35,492 nt of DNA, taken from positions 1-35,492 of the forward strand of contig JAKBAA010000034.1 of NCBI GenBank assembly GCA_021809425.1, read 5' to 3'. The notes beneath the pieces were generated by a model that saw only the letters and a program-made list of their open reading frames with translations, did no database searches and was not told where the DNA came from. Source of the stretch: Actinomycetes bacterium (lineage in GTDB: Bacteria > Actinomycetota > Acidimicrobiia > Acidimicrobiales > Bog-793). Below are positions 7,444-15,754 of this stretch, piece by piece. A program made the position numbers and the translations under genes. The first letter of the stretch is position 1. Each line of letters begins with the position of its first letter.

Positions 7444-8895
7444 TCACGGCGCCGGGCGCGACAGGTCGCTCGGGGTCCAGAACCCGGCGAGCGGCGCGGG
7501 AGGGCGGGCGCTGCTGGCGTAGTGGCGGAGGCGGGCACGTCCCTCGTCCGAGAGCAGGTCGACGGCGTCGAAGAAGGCGGCAGGGCCTGCGGCCCGAAGG
7601 GCGGTGTCGCCCTCGCTCGGCCGGCGGGGCAGGTGCGTCGTGAGGAGGACGAGGTGCACGCCGGCCGGGAGCTGGCCGCGGACGGCGTGCGCCCGGCCGA
7701 GCGCCCGCCAGACGGCCTCGGTACGGAGCAGGCCGCCTCGGTAGCTCGTGAAGGCGCCGGCGACGTCGAACAGCCAGGTGCGGCCGCTGGCGTCCTCGGC
7801 GGCAAGGCCGACGGTCACCCCGGACCTCCGCACCCGGTGGTTGCGGTCGACGATGGTGAAGCCGGCGGCGACGAGCGCGTCCTCGGCGAGGCGCGGCGCC
7901 GCCTTGCCGTCGTGGGTGGCTCGGCTCGCGAGGTCCCCGCCCGGTGGCGCTCCCGTCCAGTCGAACGCCAGCGTCCTCGCCGGGGCGAGCGTCTCGGCGA
8001 CGCGCCGGGCGGCGATGTCGACGTAGGTCGGGTCGAGGTCGTAGCCGGCGTAGCGGCGGCCGAGGCGGGCTGCCGCCACGAGCGCCGAGCCGCTGCCCAT
8101 GAACGGGTCGAGCACCAGGTCGTCGCGGTAGGTGTACAGGCGGATCAGCTGCTCGGGGAGCTCGACGGGGAACGGCGCCGGATGGCCCACACGGCTGGCC
8201 CGCTCCGGCGGGATGGACCAGACGTCGAGCGTGAGCGCCATGAAGTCCTCGGTCATGAGCGTGCTCTCGAACGGCAGCCCGGCAGCCTGGCGCTGCTTGA
8301 CCGTGCGCGCCCGGTCGAAGCGGCCCTTGCTGGCCACGACCACCCGCTCGGTGACGTCCCGCAGGACCGGGTTGGCGGCGCTGCGGAACGACCCCCAGGC
8401 GCACGAACCGGTCGCACCCTCGGCCTTCTGCCAGATGAGCTCGCCGCGCAGCAGCAGCCCGAGGTCGTCCTGCAGGATGCGGACGACGTCGGACGAGAGG
8501 CTCCGGTACGGCTTGCGCCCCAGGTTGGCCACGTTGACGGCGATCCGGCCGCCGGGCTCGAGCTTGCGGACGCACTCGGCGAACACGTCACGCAGCAGCT
8601 GCAGGTACTCGAGGTAGGAGCCGGGGACCCCCTCGCGCTCGAGCTCCTCCTCGTAGGCCTTGCCGGCGAAGTAGGGGGGCGAGGTGACCACGAGGGCCAC
8701 GGCGCCGTCGGGCACGGCGTCCATGTGGCGGGCGTCGCCGTGGACGAGCGGGGTGGCGACCGGTGCCGGGATGGGCACGGTGTCGTCGTCGCTCACCTCG
8801 GGGGCGCGGAAGCGGTCGTAGAAGGGGGAGGCGTCGTGGCTCTCGCGGCGGCCGACGCCGAAGTTGGAGGTGGACGTGCGGCGCCGTTCGGTCAT
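7444..8895 (-). CDS. Beta-class DNA methyltransferase with extra C-terminal domain
   Basis: A 483-residue site-specific DNA methyltransferase. Motif IV TSPPY (71-75) precedes motif I DPFMGSGS (263-270), followed by GYDLDP; this order defines the beta class. The S-P-P-Y form favours N4-cytosine methylation, although N6-adenine is possible. An internal target-recognition region lies between the motifs. After residue ~335 there is a ~125-residue domain unrelated to the catalytic core: AEDALVAAGF, WLFDVAGAFTSYRGGL, VHLVLLTTHLP. It has the look of a degenerate nuclease or DNA-binding fold; I cannot name it. No restriction endonuclease gene adjoins it, so it may be an orphan methyltransferase with a regulatory or epigenetic role. 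It converges on the 3' end of the PAS-GGDEF-EAL gene. Confidence 0.85.
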   Translation of the reverse strand: MTERRRTSTSNFGVGRRESHDASPFYDRFRAPEVSDDDTVPIPAPVATPLVHGDARHMDAVPDGAVALVVTSPPYFAGKAYEEELEREGVPGSYLEYLQLLRDVFAECVRKLEPGGRIAVNVANLGRKPYRSLSSDVVRILQDDLGLLLRGELIWQKAEGATGSCAWGSFRSAANPVLRDVTERVVVASKGRFDRARTVKQRQAAGLPFESTLMTEDFMALTLDVWSIPPERASRVGHPAPFPVELPEQLIRLYTYRDDLVLDPFMGSGSALVAAARLGRRYAGYDLDPTYVDIAARRVAETLAPARTLAFDWTGAPPGGDLASRATHDGKAAPRLAEDALVAAGFTIVDRNHRVRRSGVTVGLAAEDASGRTWLFDVAGAFTSYRGGLLRTEAVWRALGRAHAVRGQLPAGVHLVLLTTHLPRRPSEGDTALRAAGPAAFFDAVDLLSDEGRARLRHYASSARPPAPLAGFWTPSDLSRPAP

Positions 8896-8960
8896 AGCCG
8901 GCCCGGATCGTACCTGCCGGTTGTCCCGGCCCACCGCTTCGCCCGGGTGGGCCAACCGCC

Positions 8961-9006
8961 CCGCCCCCGCCAGCCCCCGCCCCCGCCAGCCCCCGCCCCG
9001 CCAGCC
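8961..9006. repeat. C-rich tandem repeat in the gap between methyltransferase and GGDEF-EAL genes
   Basis: A ~17-base unit of the form CCCCCGCCAGCCCCCGC occurs about two and a half times. It fills much of the 137-base gap between the methyltransferase start and the end of the next minus-strand gene. No promoter is recognisable inside it. Confidence 0.5.
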
Positions 9007-9032
9007 GCGGCCCCGGGGCGCGCGGGGAACGC

Positions 9033-11318
9033 TCAGCGGTGCGGCCCGGCGACCGCGGGACCGGGCCGACCGGAGTCGGGGTCGAGCAGGTGGCGGAGCG
9101 CCTCGGGGAAGGCGGCCGCCTCGAACGGCTCGCCGAAGCAGCGCCCCTGGCCGAGCTCGACGCCTTCCTCGAGGGCGACGACGCGTGCCTCGTCGGCGTC
9201 GAGGCCGGTGGCGAGCATCGGCAGGTCGAGGCGGCGCCCGAGGTGGACGAGCCGGCGGAGCAGGGCCGCCGCCTCCTCGGAGCGGGCGGCGCCGGCGACG
9301 ACGGTGGCGTCGATCTTCAGCAGGTCGAAGGTGAACTGGCGGAGGTAGGCCAGCGAGGTGTAGCCGGTGCCGAACTGGTCGAGGGCGATGCGGACGCCGA
9401 GCGAGCGCAGGCGGCGGAGCAGGGCCGAGGTGGCGTTCGGGGCCTCGAGCAGGGCCGACTCGGGGAGGTCGAGGAGAAGGTGGCGCCGGGCCAGCCCGCT
9501 GCGGGAGAGGGCGGCGGCAACGGTATCGACGAGGTCGTCGTCGAGCTGGTGGTGGGAGAGGTCGACGGCGACGTCGAGGGGGTGGCCGAGGGCCGCCCAG
9601 CGGGCCGCCTGGGCGCAGGCTTCCCGCAGCACCCAGGCACCGACCGGGCCGGTCATGGCGGTGGCGTCGAGGTGGGCGCGCAGGGCGTCCTCGGCGACGA
9701 TCCCGCCGGCGGGATGGCGCCAGCGCGGCCGGGCATCGAGGCCGACGAGACGGGTGCGTTGGAGGTCGACGACCGGGGTGTAGACGAGGAAGAGCTCGCT
9801 TTGGGCGAGGGCGTTGGCCAGCTCCTCGCCGAGCTGGCGGCGGCCCGCGCCGCCGAGGTCGTCGGGTCGGCGGACGAAGCCGATCGAGCCGGCGGCGGTG
9901 GCCTTGGCCTGGGAGAGCGCCAGGTCGGCGTCGTGGAGGAGCTGCTCGGGGAGCGCCCGATCGCCGACGGCCATCCCGATGCGGGCGCGCAGGCGGACCG
10001 GCCGCGGTTGGCCGGGGAGGTCGAGCGGGCGGGAGAGGGTGGCCCGGATCCGGCCGAGGATGGCGTCGGCGCCCTCGTCGGCGAGCGAGCACTCGGCGAC
10101 CACGACGAGCTCGCCGCCGCCGAGGTGGCCGACGGTGTCCCCCTCGCGTACGGCGGCCGACAGACGACCGGCGACGGTCTGGAGCAGCTCGTCGGCGGAG
10201 GTCGTGCCGAGCTCGGCGGCCACCTGGTCGAGGCGGCCGAGGTCGACGAGGAAGAGCGCCGGCGAGGTCAGGCTGCGCCGGGTGCGCACGAGGAGCTGGG
10301 CGACCCGGTCCATGACGAGGGCCCGCCGTGGCAGGCCGGTGGCGTCGTCGACGAGGGCGAGGTGGTGCAGCTCGTCGGTGTGCCGGCGCGCCGCCTCCCG
10401 CGCCTCGGCGCGCGCCGTGGCGAGGGCGAAGACGAGGAGGGCCACGAGGAGGGAGGCGGCGATGCCGCCGAGCAGGACGGTGAGGGCGGCGGGCGAGCCG
10501 AGGACGGTGGCCGGCGGGGCCGGCTCGGCCACCTCGAGCCGCCAGCCGTCGCCGAGGGCGATGGCGACGGTCGTGCCGGCCGGCGGGGCGCGCCCGGCGG
10601 CGAAGGAGCCGACGAGGGGGTCGGCCCGGTCGGCGAGGACGGCGCCGGCGGCCGGCTGCCCGGCGAGGGCTCGGCGAAGGGTGGCCTGCGGCGTCAGGCC
10701 GGCGCCGACCCAGCCGAGCAGGTCGCGCCGGCGCGCGGCGGGCGTGGCCGGCAGTCGGGCGCCGCGGTAGAAGGGGAGCTCGACCTCGAGCCGGGTGCGC
10801 CCGGCGATGCGGAGCAGCCCGAAGGCGGCCCGTCCGGAGGTCGCCGCCGCCCGGGCAGCGAGGCCGAGCAGGCCGGTGCAGGCGTCGAGCCCGGGCGGCG
10901 GCAGCTCGGCGGTGGTCCGGGTGACGACGAGGGGCCGCCGGCAGGAGCCGGCAGCGCCCGCCGAGCGGTCGAGGACGGTCTCGCTGAGCTCGACGAGGCC
11001 GGGGAGGCGGGCGAACGCCCCGAGCCGGACGGACCAGCCGGCGAAGGCAGCGGGGGAAGGAGCGGGGACGGCGGTGACGGCGGCCCGCTCGGCGGTGAGC
11101 AGGTCGAGCACGCCTTGGCCGGCCCGCTCGACCGTCGAGGCGACCCGGAGCGCCGCGGCGCTCCGCTGCGACCGGGCGGACGACGGCTGGGTGCGGGCGA
11201 GCACGATGCCGGCCAGCGCGGCGCCGGCGATCCCGACGAGCAGGACGGCGGCGGCCACGGCGGCGGACCGGCGACGCCCGGCGGGAGCAGGTCGGCGCGC
11301 CGGTCGGAGAGGTGGCAT
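9033..11318 (-). CDS. Membrane GGDEF-EAL protein with both active sites degenerate
   Basis: A 761-residue membrane signalling protein. A transmembrane helix (18-41), an extracytoplasmic sensor region of ~235 residues with two cysteines that could pair (Cys126, Cys147), a second helix (279-300) and a short linker lead to GGDEF (about 315-480) and EAL (about 490-745). Neither catalytic site is preserved. GGDEF reads GGGEL (400-404), EAL reads DAR (528-530), the metal-binding Asn is Asp in AVDLSHHQ, ELTES is DLPES, DDFGTGYSS is DQFGTGYTS, and AEGVE is ATGLD. The fold is otherwise well conserved, so this is probably a receptor or regulatory partner that binds rather than turns over cyclic-di-GMP, in the manner of LapD-type proteins. 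The ATG at 11318 was chosen because it starts the basic pre-helix segment and a GGGAG lies ~12 bases before it. Confidence 0.85.
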   Translation of the reverse strand: MPPLRPARRPAPAGRRRSAAVAAAVLLVGIAGAALAGIVLARTQPSSARSQRSAAALRVASTVERAGQGVLDLLTAERAAVTAVPAPSPAAFAGWSVRLGAFARLPGLVELSETVLDRSAGAAGSCRRPLVVTRTTAELPPPGLDACTGLLGLAARAAATSGRAAFGLLRIAGRTRLEVELPFYRGARLPATPAARRRDLLGWVGAGLTPQATLRRALAGQPAAGAVLADRADPLVGSFAAGRAPPAGTTVAIALGDGWRLEVAEPAPPATVLGSPAALTVLLGGIAASLLVALLVFALATARAEAREAARRHTDELHHLALVDDATGLPRRALVMDRVAQLLVRTRRSLTSPALFLVDLGRLDQVAAELGTTSADELLQTVAGRLSAAVREGDTVGHLGGGELVVVAECSLADEGADAILGRIRATLSRPLDLPGQPRPVRLRARIGMAVGDRALPEQLLHDADLALSQAKATAAGSIGFVRRPDDLGGAGRRQLGEELANALAQSELFLVYTPVVDLQRTRLVGLDARPRWRHPAGGIVAEDALRAHLDATAMTGPVGAWVLREACAQAARWAALGHPLDVAVDLSHHQLDDDLVDTVAAALSRSGLARRHLLLDLPESALLEAPNATSALLRRLRSLGVRIALDQFGTGYTSLAYLRQFTFDLLKIDATVVAGAARSEEAAALLRRLVHLGRRLDLPMLATGLDADEARVVALEEGVELGQGRCFGEPFEAAAFPEALRHLLDPDSGRPGPAVAGPHR

Positions 11319-11380
11319 GTGCAGGCGGTCTCCCAGCTCGTCCCGCGGTGCGCCCGGGCGCGCCCCGTCGCATCCTCTAC

Positions 11381-11409
11381 GGCACCTCCGCCCCCGGGCT
11401 GGAGGTGCC
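11381..11409. promoter_or_regulatory. Perfect 9-bp stem-loop between divergent genes
   Basis: GGCACCTCC (11381-11389) and GGAGGTGCC (11401-11409) pair perfectly across an 11-base loop. The stem lies in the 320-base gap between the divergent GGDEF-EAL gene (minus) and the selenoprotein gene (plus), within either leader. On the plus strand it is followed directly by GGGGCAAACC and a GCCGGC-(6)-GCCGGC hairpin. The rest of the gap shows no open frame with coding character. Confidence 0.4.
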
Positions 11410-11638
11410 GGGGCAAACCCGCCGGCGTACCCGCCGGCACCCCCGTGACGGCACCGGGGAGGCCGTGCCAGGTGTCGGTCGGGGCCGTCCCGGTCACCCG
11501 CCGAGGGGGACGCCACGTGGGATTGCAGGGGGTCTGGCGTCGGGTAACGTCCCCGGGAGCGTTTGGGCTGGCCGCGCGCGCGGCGGCTCGATCGGAGCAC
11601 GCAGCACTACGGCCCTGGCGCGGTCGCGGGAGGACGGC

Positions 11639-13222
11639 ATGACGGAGCGGGAAGACGGGCAGGCGCTCGACGAGGGCGGTCTGCCCGAAGGGGCGAGCTG
11701 CCGCATCGATGCGCTCGCCGCCGCGCCGGCCTACCGGATCCTGGGCGAGATCGGGATCGGGATGGACCCGGAGGGGGTCGTGGTCGACCCGGTGCTCGAG
11801 CGGGCCTACGTCGCCTGCTCGCGCTCGAACGCCGTGTCGGTGGTGGACCTCGAGCGGATGGCGGTGGTGGCCACGATCGAGGTGGGCCAGGAGCCGATCG
11901 ACATCGTCGTCGACACCGCTACCCGGCGGCTGTTCACGGCGAACGCCCGCGACGACGCCGTGTCGGTGATCGACATCGACCAGGGTGCGGTCGTGGCGAC
12001 GGTGCCCGTGGGCATCTACCCGGCCGGGCTCGCCATCGACGAGGGCGGGCGGCGGCTGTACGTGGGCAACACGATCGGCTGCAGCGTGAGCGTGGTCGAC
12101 CTGGACCGGCTCGAGGTGGTGGCGACGCTCGAGGCCGAGCTCGGCGCAGGGGCGGTCGTGGCGGACCCGTCACGCCATCGCCTGTACTGCGCCAACTTCG
12201 TGACGTCGACGGTGAGCGTGTTCGACACCGAGCAGCTGGTGGCGCTCGAGCAGGTGAAGGTGGGCGAGGGGCCGTGCGCCGTCGGGGTCCAGGCCGAGCG
12301 CGGCGAGGTGTACGTGGTGAACTGCCTGGCGAGCTCGGTGGCCCGGCTGGACGCCGACCGGGGGGAGCAGACCGGCGAGCTGTTCGGCCTCGGGGCGCCG
12401 GTCGGCCTGGCGGTCGGCGCCGAGGGCGACCGGCTGTACGTGACGAACCGGGGAGAGGGCACCTGCAGCGTCCTCGGCCTGGACGGGCGCGAGTGGGCGC
12501 GTGTCCCGGTGGGGACGGCTCCGGGCGGCGTGGCCTACCACCCGCGCGACCCCCGGCGCATCCTGGTGGCGAACGCCGGGAGCGGCACGCTGACGGTGGT
12601 CGAGCTCGACCTCGACGGGCCGCCGGCCGAGGTGGTCGAGGAGGGGGCCCATCCGCTGGTCGGGCGGCGCATCCCCGAGTTCGCCCTTCCGGAGGTGACC
12701 TCGGGGGAGCTGCGCCACATCGGCGAGTGGGCGGAGCGGAAGTACATCATCAACTTCTTCGCCAGCTGGTGAGGCCCGTGCAACGCGGAGGCGCCGGTCA
12801 TCGAGGACCTGCGTCGCCGCACGAGCCGGTCTGGTCTCGACATCATCTCGATCAACGTGTGGGAGGGCGTGGGCGCCCGCGGTGAGGCCCAGCGCTTCCG
12901 GGAGCTGTGGGGCATCGGCGGCACCATGCTGGTCGACGCCGAGGGGGCGGTGGTCGACCTGCTGCAGGTGCGGGGCGTCCCGTGCAACGTGTTCGTCGAC
13001 GCCGACGGCACGGTGCTGGAGGTCGGCGCCGTCACCCCGGAGGACCTGGAGCGGACCACGCGCCGGCTGCTCGGCCCGGACGCCGACGTGGACGAGCCGG
13101 AGAACCGCGACTGGCACTGGGAGAAGGCGCCCGACCACATCGCCCGCCACATCGCCGGCTTCGAGGCCTTCCACGCCCGGGCGGACGACGACGGCGACCT
13201 GACGGGGGCCGACGCCGGCTGA
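11639..13222 (+). CDS. Beta-propeller/thioredoxin fusion with in-frame TGA at the active-site Cys: candidate selenoprotein
   Basis: The reading frame starts at ATG 11639 (GGGAGGA five bases upstream) and runs 377 codons to a TGA at 12770-12772. It then stays open for 149 codons to TGA 13220-13222, giving 527 residues with the TGA as residue 378. Residues ~30-330 are YVTN/NHL-type beta-propeller repeats (VVVDPVLERAYVAC, VSVVDL, RLYVGN, RLYVTN and similar). From ~340 a redoxin/thioredoxin fold begins (VGRRIPEFALPEV), leading to FFASW-TGA-GPC, where the family has FFASWCGPC. The later cis-proline loop RGVPCNVFVD (Pro448) is present. TGA replaces precisely the nucleophilic cysteine, leaving a U-x-x-C motif with Cys381. 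No signal peptide is visible, so a cytosolic thiol/selenol oxidoreductase is likely. The alternatives are a nonsense mutation or a base-calling error. The partner and substrate are unknown. Confidence 0.8.
12770..12818 (+). promoter_or_regulatory. Candidate SECIS-type hairpin after the in-frame TGA
   Basis: Directly 3' of TGA 12770-12772 the RNA can fold with an upper stem GGUC (12796-12799) / GACC (12806-12809) and a 6-base loop AUCGAG (12800-12805). The lower part can be closed by GGCG (12790-12793) with CGCC (12815-12818), or by ACGC (12783-12786) with GCGU (12811-12814). The loop starts 27 bases after the TGA, within the usual bacterial SECIS distance. The loop contains G, but not at its first two positions, and any GC-rich sequence folds readily, so support is only moderate. 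Confidence 0.4.
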
Positions 13223-13266
13223 GACCGGCCGGGGGGACGCCGCCACGGACGCCCTGCCCGAGCGGG

Positions 13267-14490
13267 TCAGGGGCGCGACGCCGGGGCGGTGACCTCGGCG
13301 GGCGACACGGCGGCGGCGAGCAGCCGACGGCCGACCGCCACGACGGCGGCGGCGGCGAGGACGAGGCCGGCGGCGAGCAGCCAGCCGGCCCGGTAGGAGG
13401 TGTGGCCGACGAGCAGCCCGAAGGCGATCGGCACGGCAACCGATCCGGCGAACACCCCGGCCTGGGTGATCGCCGTGGCCCGCGCCGGGGCGCGAGGGTG
13501 GGAGCGGGCGACGGCGAAGTTGAGCAGCCCGTTCCACCCCCAGCCGGCGGCGAAGGCGAGGGCGGTGCCGGGGACGAGCAGCAACGGCCGGCCGGTGGCC
13601 AGCAGCAGGTAGCCGCCGGCGCCGAGGGCGAGCATGGCGGCGACGACCCGGAGGTGGCCGCCGTCGCGGCGGTCGGCCCGGGCCCCGACGGCGATGCGGC
13701 TCGCCATCCCGCAGCAGCTGCCGCCGGCGGCCAGGCCGCCGGCGAGCCCGGCCGGCACGTGGGCGGCGACGGCTCCCGGGACGAGGAACGAGCCGAGGGC
13801 GTTGGCCGCCCCGGCCCCGAGGCCGGCGCCGAGGGCGAGGACGGCGAGCGGGGCCAGCGCCACCCGGCCGGCGTTGGCCGCCCCGCTGCGCCGCTCCGGC
13901 GGCGGGGTGGTGCTCGGTGGGGGGAGCAGGGCGACGGCGCCCACCGCCAGGAGGGAGGCGGCCCCGTAGGCGAAGCGCCAGCCCACCGTCAGGGCGAGCG
14001 CCGGCACGGCGAGCCCGCCGAGCAGGGTGGAGAGGGGGATGGCCGACTGGCGCAGGCCGAAGGCGAGGCCCTGGCGGCCGGGGCGGACGGCGTGGACGAG
14101 GTAGGCGTTGACCGACGGCTGGAGGACCCCGTTGGCCACCCCGGCGAACGCGAGGACGACGGCGAGGGCGATGGGGCTGTGGACGGCGAGGGCCACCGCG
14201 GCGAGGCAGGTGGCGCTGGTGGCGGTGGCGCAGCGCAGCACGGTCCCGGCCCGCCACCGCTCGGCGATGGGACCGGCGACGAGCGACCCGGCGACGGCGG
14301 CGAGGAAGAAGACGGCGACGAGCAGGCCGAGGGTGGCCGTCCCGAACGACAGGGACGCCCGCAGCTGGACGCTGAGGGCCCCGGTGAGGAACACCGGGAG
14401 CACGCTGGCGGCGATGGCGAGGAGGCTGACGAGGACCGGGTGGCGGAGCTGGCCGGGCCGCCACGAGGTCGAGCTCGTGCGGCGCGCCAT
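13267..14490 (-). CDS. Major facilitator superfamily transporter
   Basis: A 407-residue, strongly hydrophobic protein with about twelve membrane segments in two halves. The MFS signature between helices 2 and 3 is recognisable as AGPIAERWRAGTVL. A G-rich stretch (GVANGVLQPSVNAYLVHAV...GLAFGLRQSAIPLSTLLGG) resembles the cyanate-transporter/YfkF-like efflux subgroup. The substrate cannot be told. ATG 14490 begins just before the first helix (VLVSLLAIAASVLPVFLTG). The gene converges with the selenoprotein gene, leaving 44 bases between the two stops. It lies downstream of the lone EAL gene on the same strand with a 118-base gap, so co-transcription is possible but not compelling. Confidence 0.85.
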   Translation of the reverse strand: MARRTSSTSWRPGQLRHPVLVSLLAIAASVLPVFLTGALSVQLRASLSFGTATLGLLVAVFFLAAVAGSLVAGPIAERWRAGTVLRCATATSATCLAAVALAVHSPIALAVVLAFAGVANGVLQPSVNAYLVHAVRPGRQGLAFGLRQSAIPLSTLLGGLAVPALALTVGWRFAYGAASLLAVGAVALLPPPSTTPPPERRSGAANAGRVALAPLAVLALGAGLGAGAANALGSFLVPGAVAAHVPAGLAGGLAAGGSCCGMASRIAVGARADRRDGGHLRVVAAMLALGAGGYLLLATGRPLLLVPGTALAFAAGWGWNGLLNFAVARSHPRAPARATAITQAGVFAGSVAVPIAFGLLVGHTSYRAGWLLAAGLVLAAAAVVAVGRRLLAAAVSPAEVTAPASRP

Positions 14491-14571
14491 GGGGCCGGAC
14501 GGTAGCCGAGGCCGGCGGCCGGCCGGCTGCGGCCCGGGGCGCCCGCCGGGGTCGGGCCGGGTCGGGAGGGC

Positions 14572-14607
14572 TGCCAGGCGGGGTGCCAGGCGGGGTGCCG
14601 GGCGGGG
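14572..14607. repeat. Three tandem copies of a 12-bp unit
   Basis: TGCCAGGCGGGG occurs at 14572-14583 and 14584-14595, and as TGCCGGGCGGGG at 14596-14607. The array ends one base before the stop codon of the EAL gene, in the gap to the MFS gene. Confidence 0.7.
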
Positions 14608-14608
14608 T

Positions 14609-15667
14609 TCAGGCGGCCGGAGCGGCCCCGGGGGCGTGACGGGGGACCGGGTGGCCGAACAGGAAGCCCTGGGCGAGGTCGACGCCGAGGTCGCGGGCCG
14701 CCTCGGCCTGGGCGGGCGTCTCGACGCCCTCGACGAGCACGGTGGTCCCCATCGAGGCGGCGATGTCGACGACGGCGCCGATGAGGGTGCGGGCGGTGGC
14801 CCCCGGGAGCGCCTGGACGATCTCGCGATCGATCTTGACGACGTCGGGGCGGAGCCGGACGAGGAGGTTGAGGGTCGAGTAGCCGGCGCCGAGGTCGTCG
14901 AGGGCGACCTTGCAGCCGCGGGCGCGGTAGTGGTCGAGGACGTGCTCGAGGTGGCCGACGTCGCGCACCCGCTCGCCCTCGGTGACCTCGAAGACCACCT
15001 GGCCGAAGCGGAGGCCGGCGTCGGCCATGGCCCGCTCGGTGGTCCGCAGGCACACCTCGGGCCGGTAGATGGTGGTCGGGATGAAGTTGACGAAGAGCAG
15101 GTCGTGGCCGAGCCAGCCGCGTGCGCCGCGCAGCGCCGTCTCCCGGCCGATCCGGTCGAGGGTGGCGAGCCAGTTGGCCCGGGCGGCCGCCGCGAAGAGC
15201 CGGTCGGGCGGGATCGGACCGGCGGGCCCGCGGGCGCGGAGCAGCGCCTCGTGGCCGACGACGGCGCCGTCGCCGAGGCGGACGATCGGCTGGTAGGCGC
15301 TCGAGAAGGCGGACTGCTCGGCGCGCAGCAGCGCTGCCAGCTCGGGCTCGGCGGTCCGGGCGGCCGCCTCGGCAAGGGTCGGGGCGAGGAGGGCGGCGGC
15401 GACCGGGTCGTCGCGGGCGTCGAGGGCGTCGAGGACGCGCGCCTCCTCGAGCTCCGGGCCGGAGAGGGCGGCGGCAAGCGCCGAGAGCACGCGGTCGGCC
15501 GGCTCGCCGGCGAGGTCGACCTCGACGACCGGCCCCCGCTGGCGGGCGCGGGCGCCGGCGGCCTGCACCGCCTCGACCACGGCCGACCGGGTGTGGGCGA
15601 GCGCGCTGGCGACGAGCAGGGTGTCCCCGTGCGCGCAGGTCGCCGGGGCCGTGCAGGGGCAGGCCAT
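14609..15667 (-). CDS. EAL-domain cyclic-di-GMP phosphodiesterase
   Basis: A 352-residue soluble protein. The N-terminus is cysteine-rich (MACPCTAPATCAHG; Cys3, Cys5, Cys11), followed by a ~100-residue region of unknown fold. The EAL domain (about 115-340) retains the catalytic set: EAL at 140-142, Asn194 in FVNF, Glu227 in FEVTE, Asp257/Asp258 in LDDLGAGYS, Lys278 in VKID and EGVE at 313-316. It is therefore predicted to hydrolyse cyclic-di-GMP. No GGDEF domain is present. The start at 15667 has a strong GGAGGTGA site. The N-terminal cysteines could bind a metal or sense redox state, which is inference. It is the third cyclic-di-GMP protein within 12 kb. Confidence 0.88.
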   Translation of the reverse strand: MACPCTAPATCAHGDTLLVASALAHTRSAVVEAVQAAGARARQRGPVVEVDLAGEPADRVLSALAAALSGPELEEARVLDALDARDDPVAAALLAPTLAEAAARTAEPELAALLRAEQSAFSSAYQPIVRLGDGAVVGHEALLRARGPAGPIPPDRLFAAAARANWLATLDRIGRETALRGARGWLGHDLLFVNFIPTTIYRPEVCLRTTERAMADAGLRFGQVVFEVTEGERVRDVGHLEHVLDHYRARGCKVALDDLGAGYSTLNLLVRLRPDVVKIDREIVQALPGATARTLIGAVVDIAASMGTTVLVEGVETPAQAEAARDLGVDLAQGFLFGHPVPRHAPGAAPAA

Positions 15668-15754
15668 GCTGGGTCACCTCCGGGGCAGCCCGACCGGACG
15701 GGCGGCCCAGGGGCGATAACGGCCGGGAAGCGGGGGCGGTTGACGGCCCGGTCG

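Noticed and set aside
7444..11373. A 1309-codon minus-strand frame joining the methyltransferase to sequence far upstream
   Set aside because: The upstream part is Arg/Pro-rich antisense-like translation overlapping the GGDEF-EAL gene; only the part from ATG 8895 has family motifs.
11381..11460. A cyclic-di-GMP-I riboswitch before the selenoprotein gene
   Set aside because: Only the GGCAAACC-like element is present; the second conserved GCAAAGCC part and the tetraloop-receptor stems are missing. Kept only as a structured-leader observation.
12857..13222. A separate thioredoxin-fragment gene starting at ATG 12857
   Set aside because: It is in frame with the preceding propeller gene, lacks the first half of the thioredoxin fold and has no independent ribosome-binding site. 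The single-protein model with TGA as selenocysteine explains the region better.
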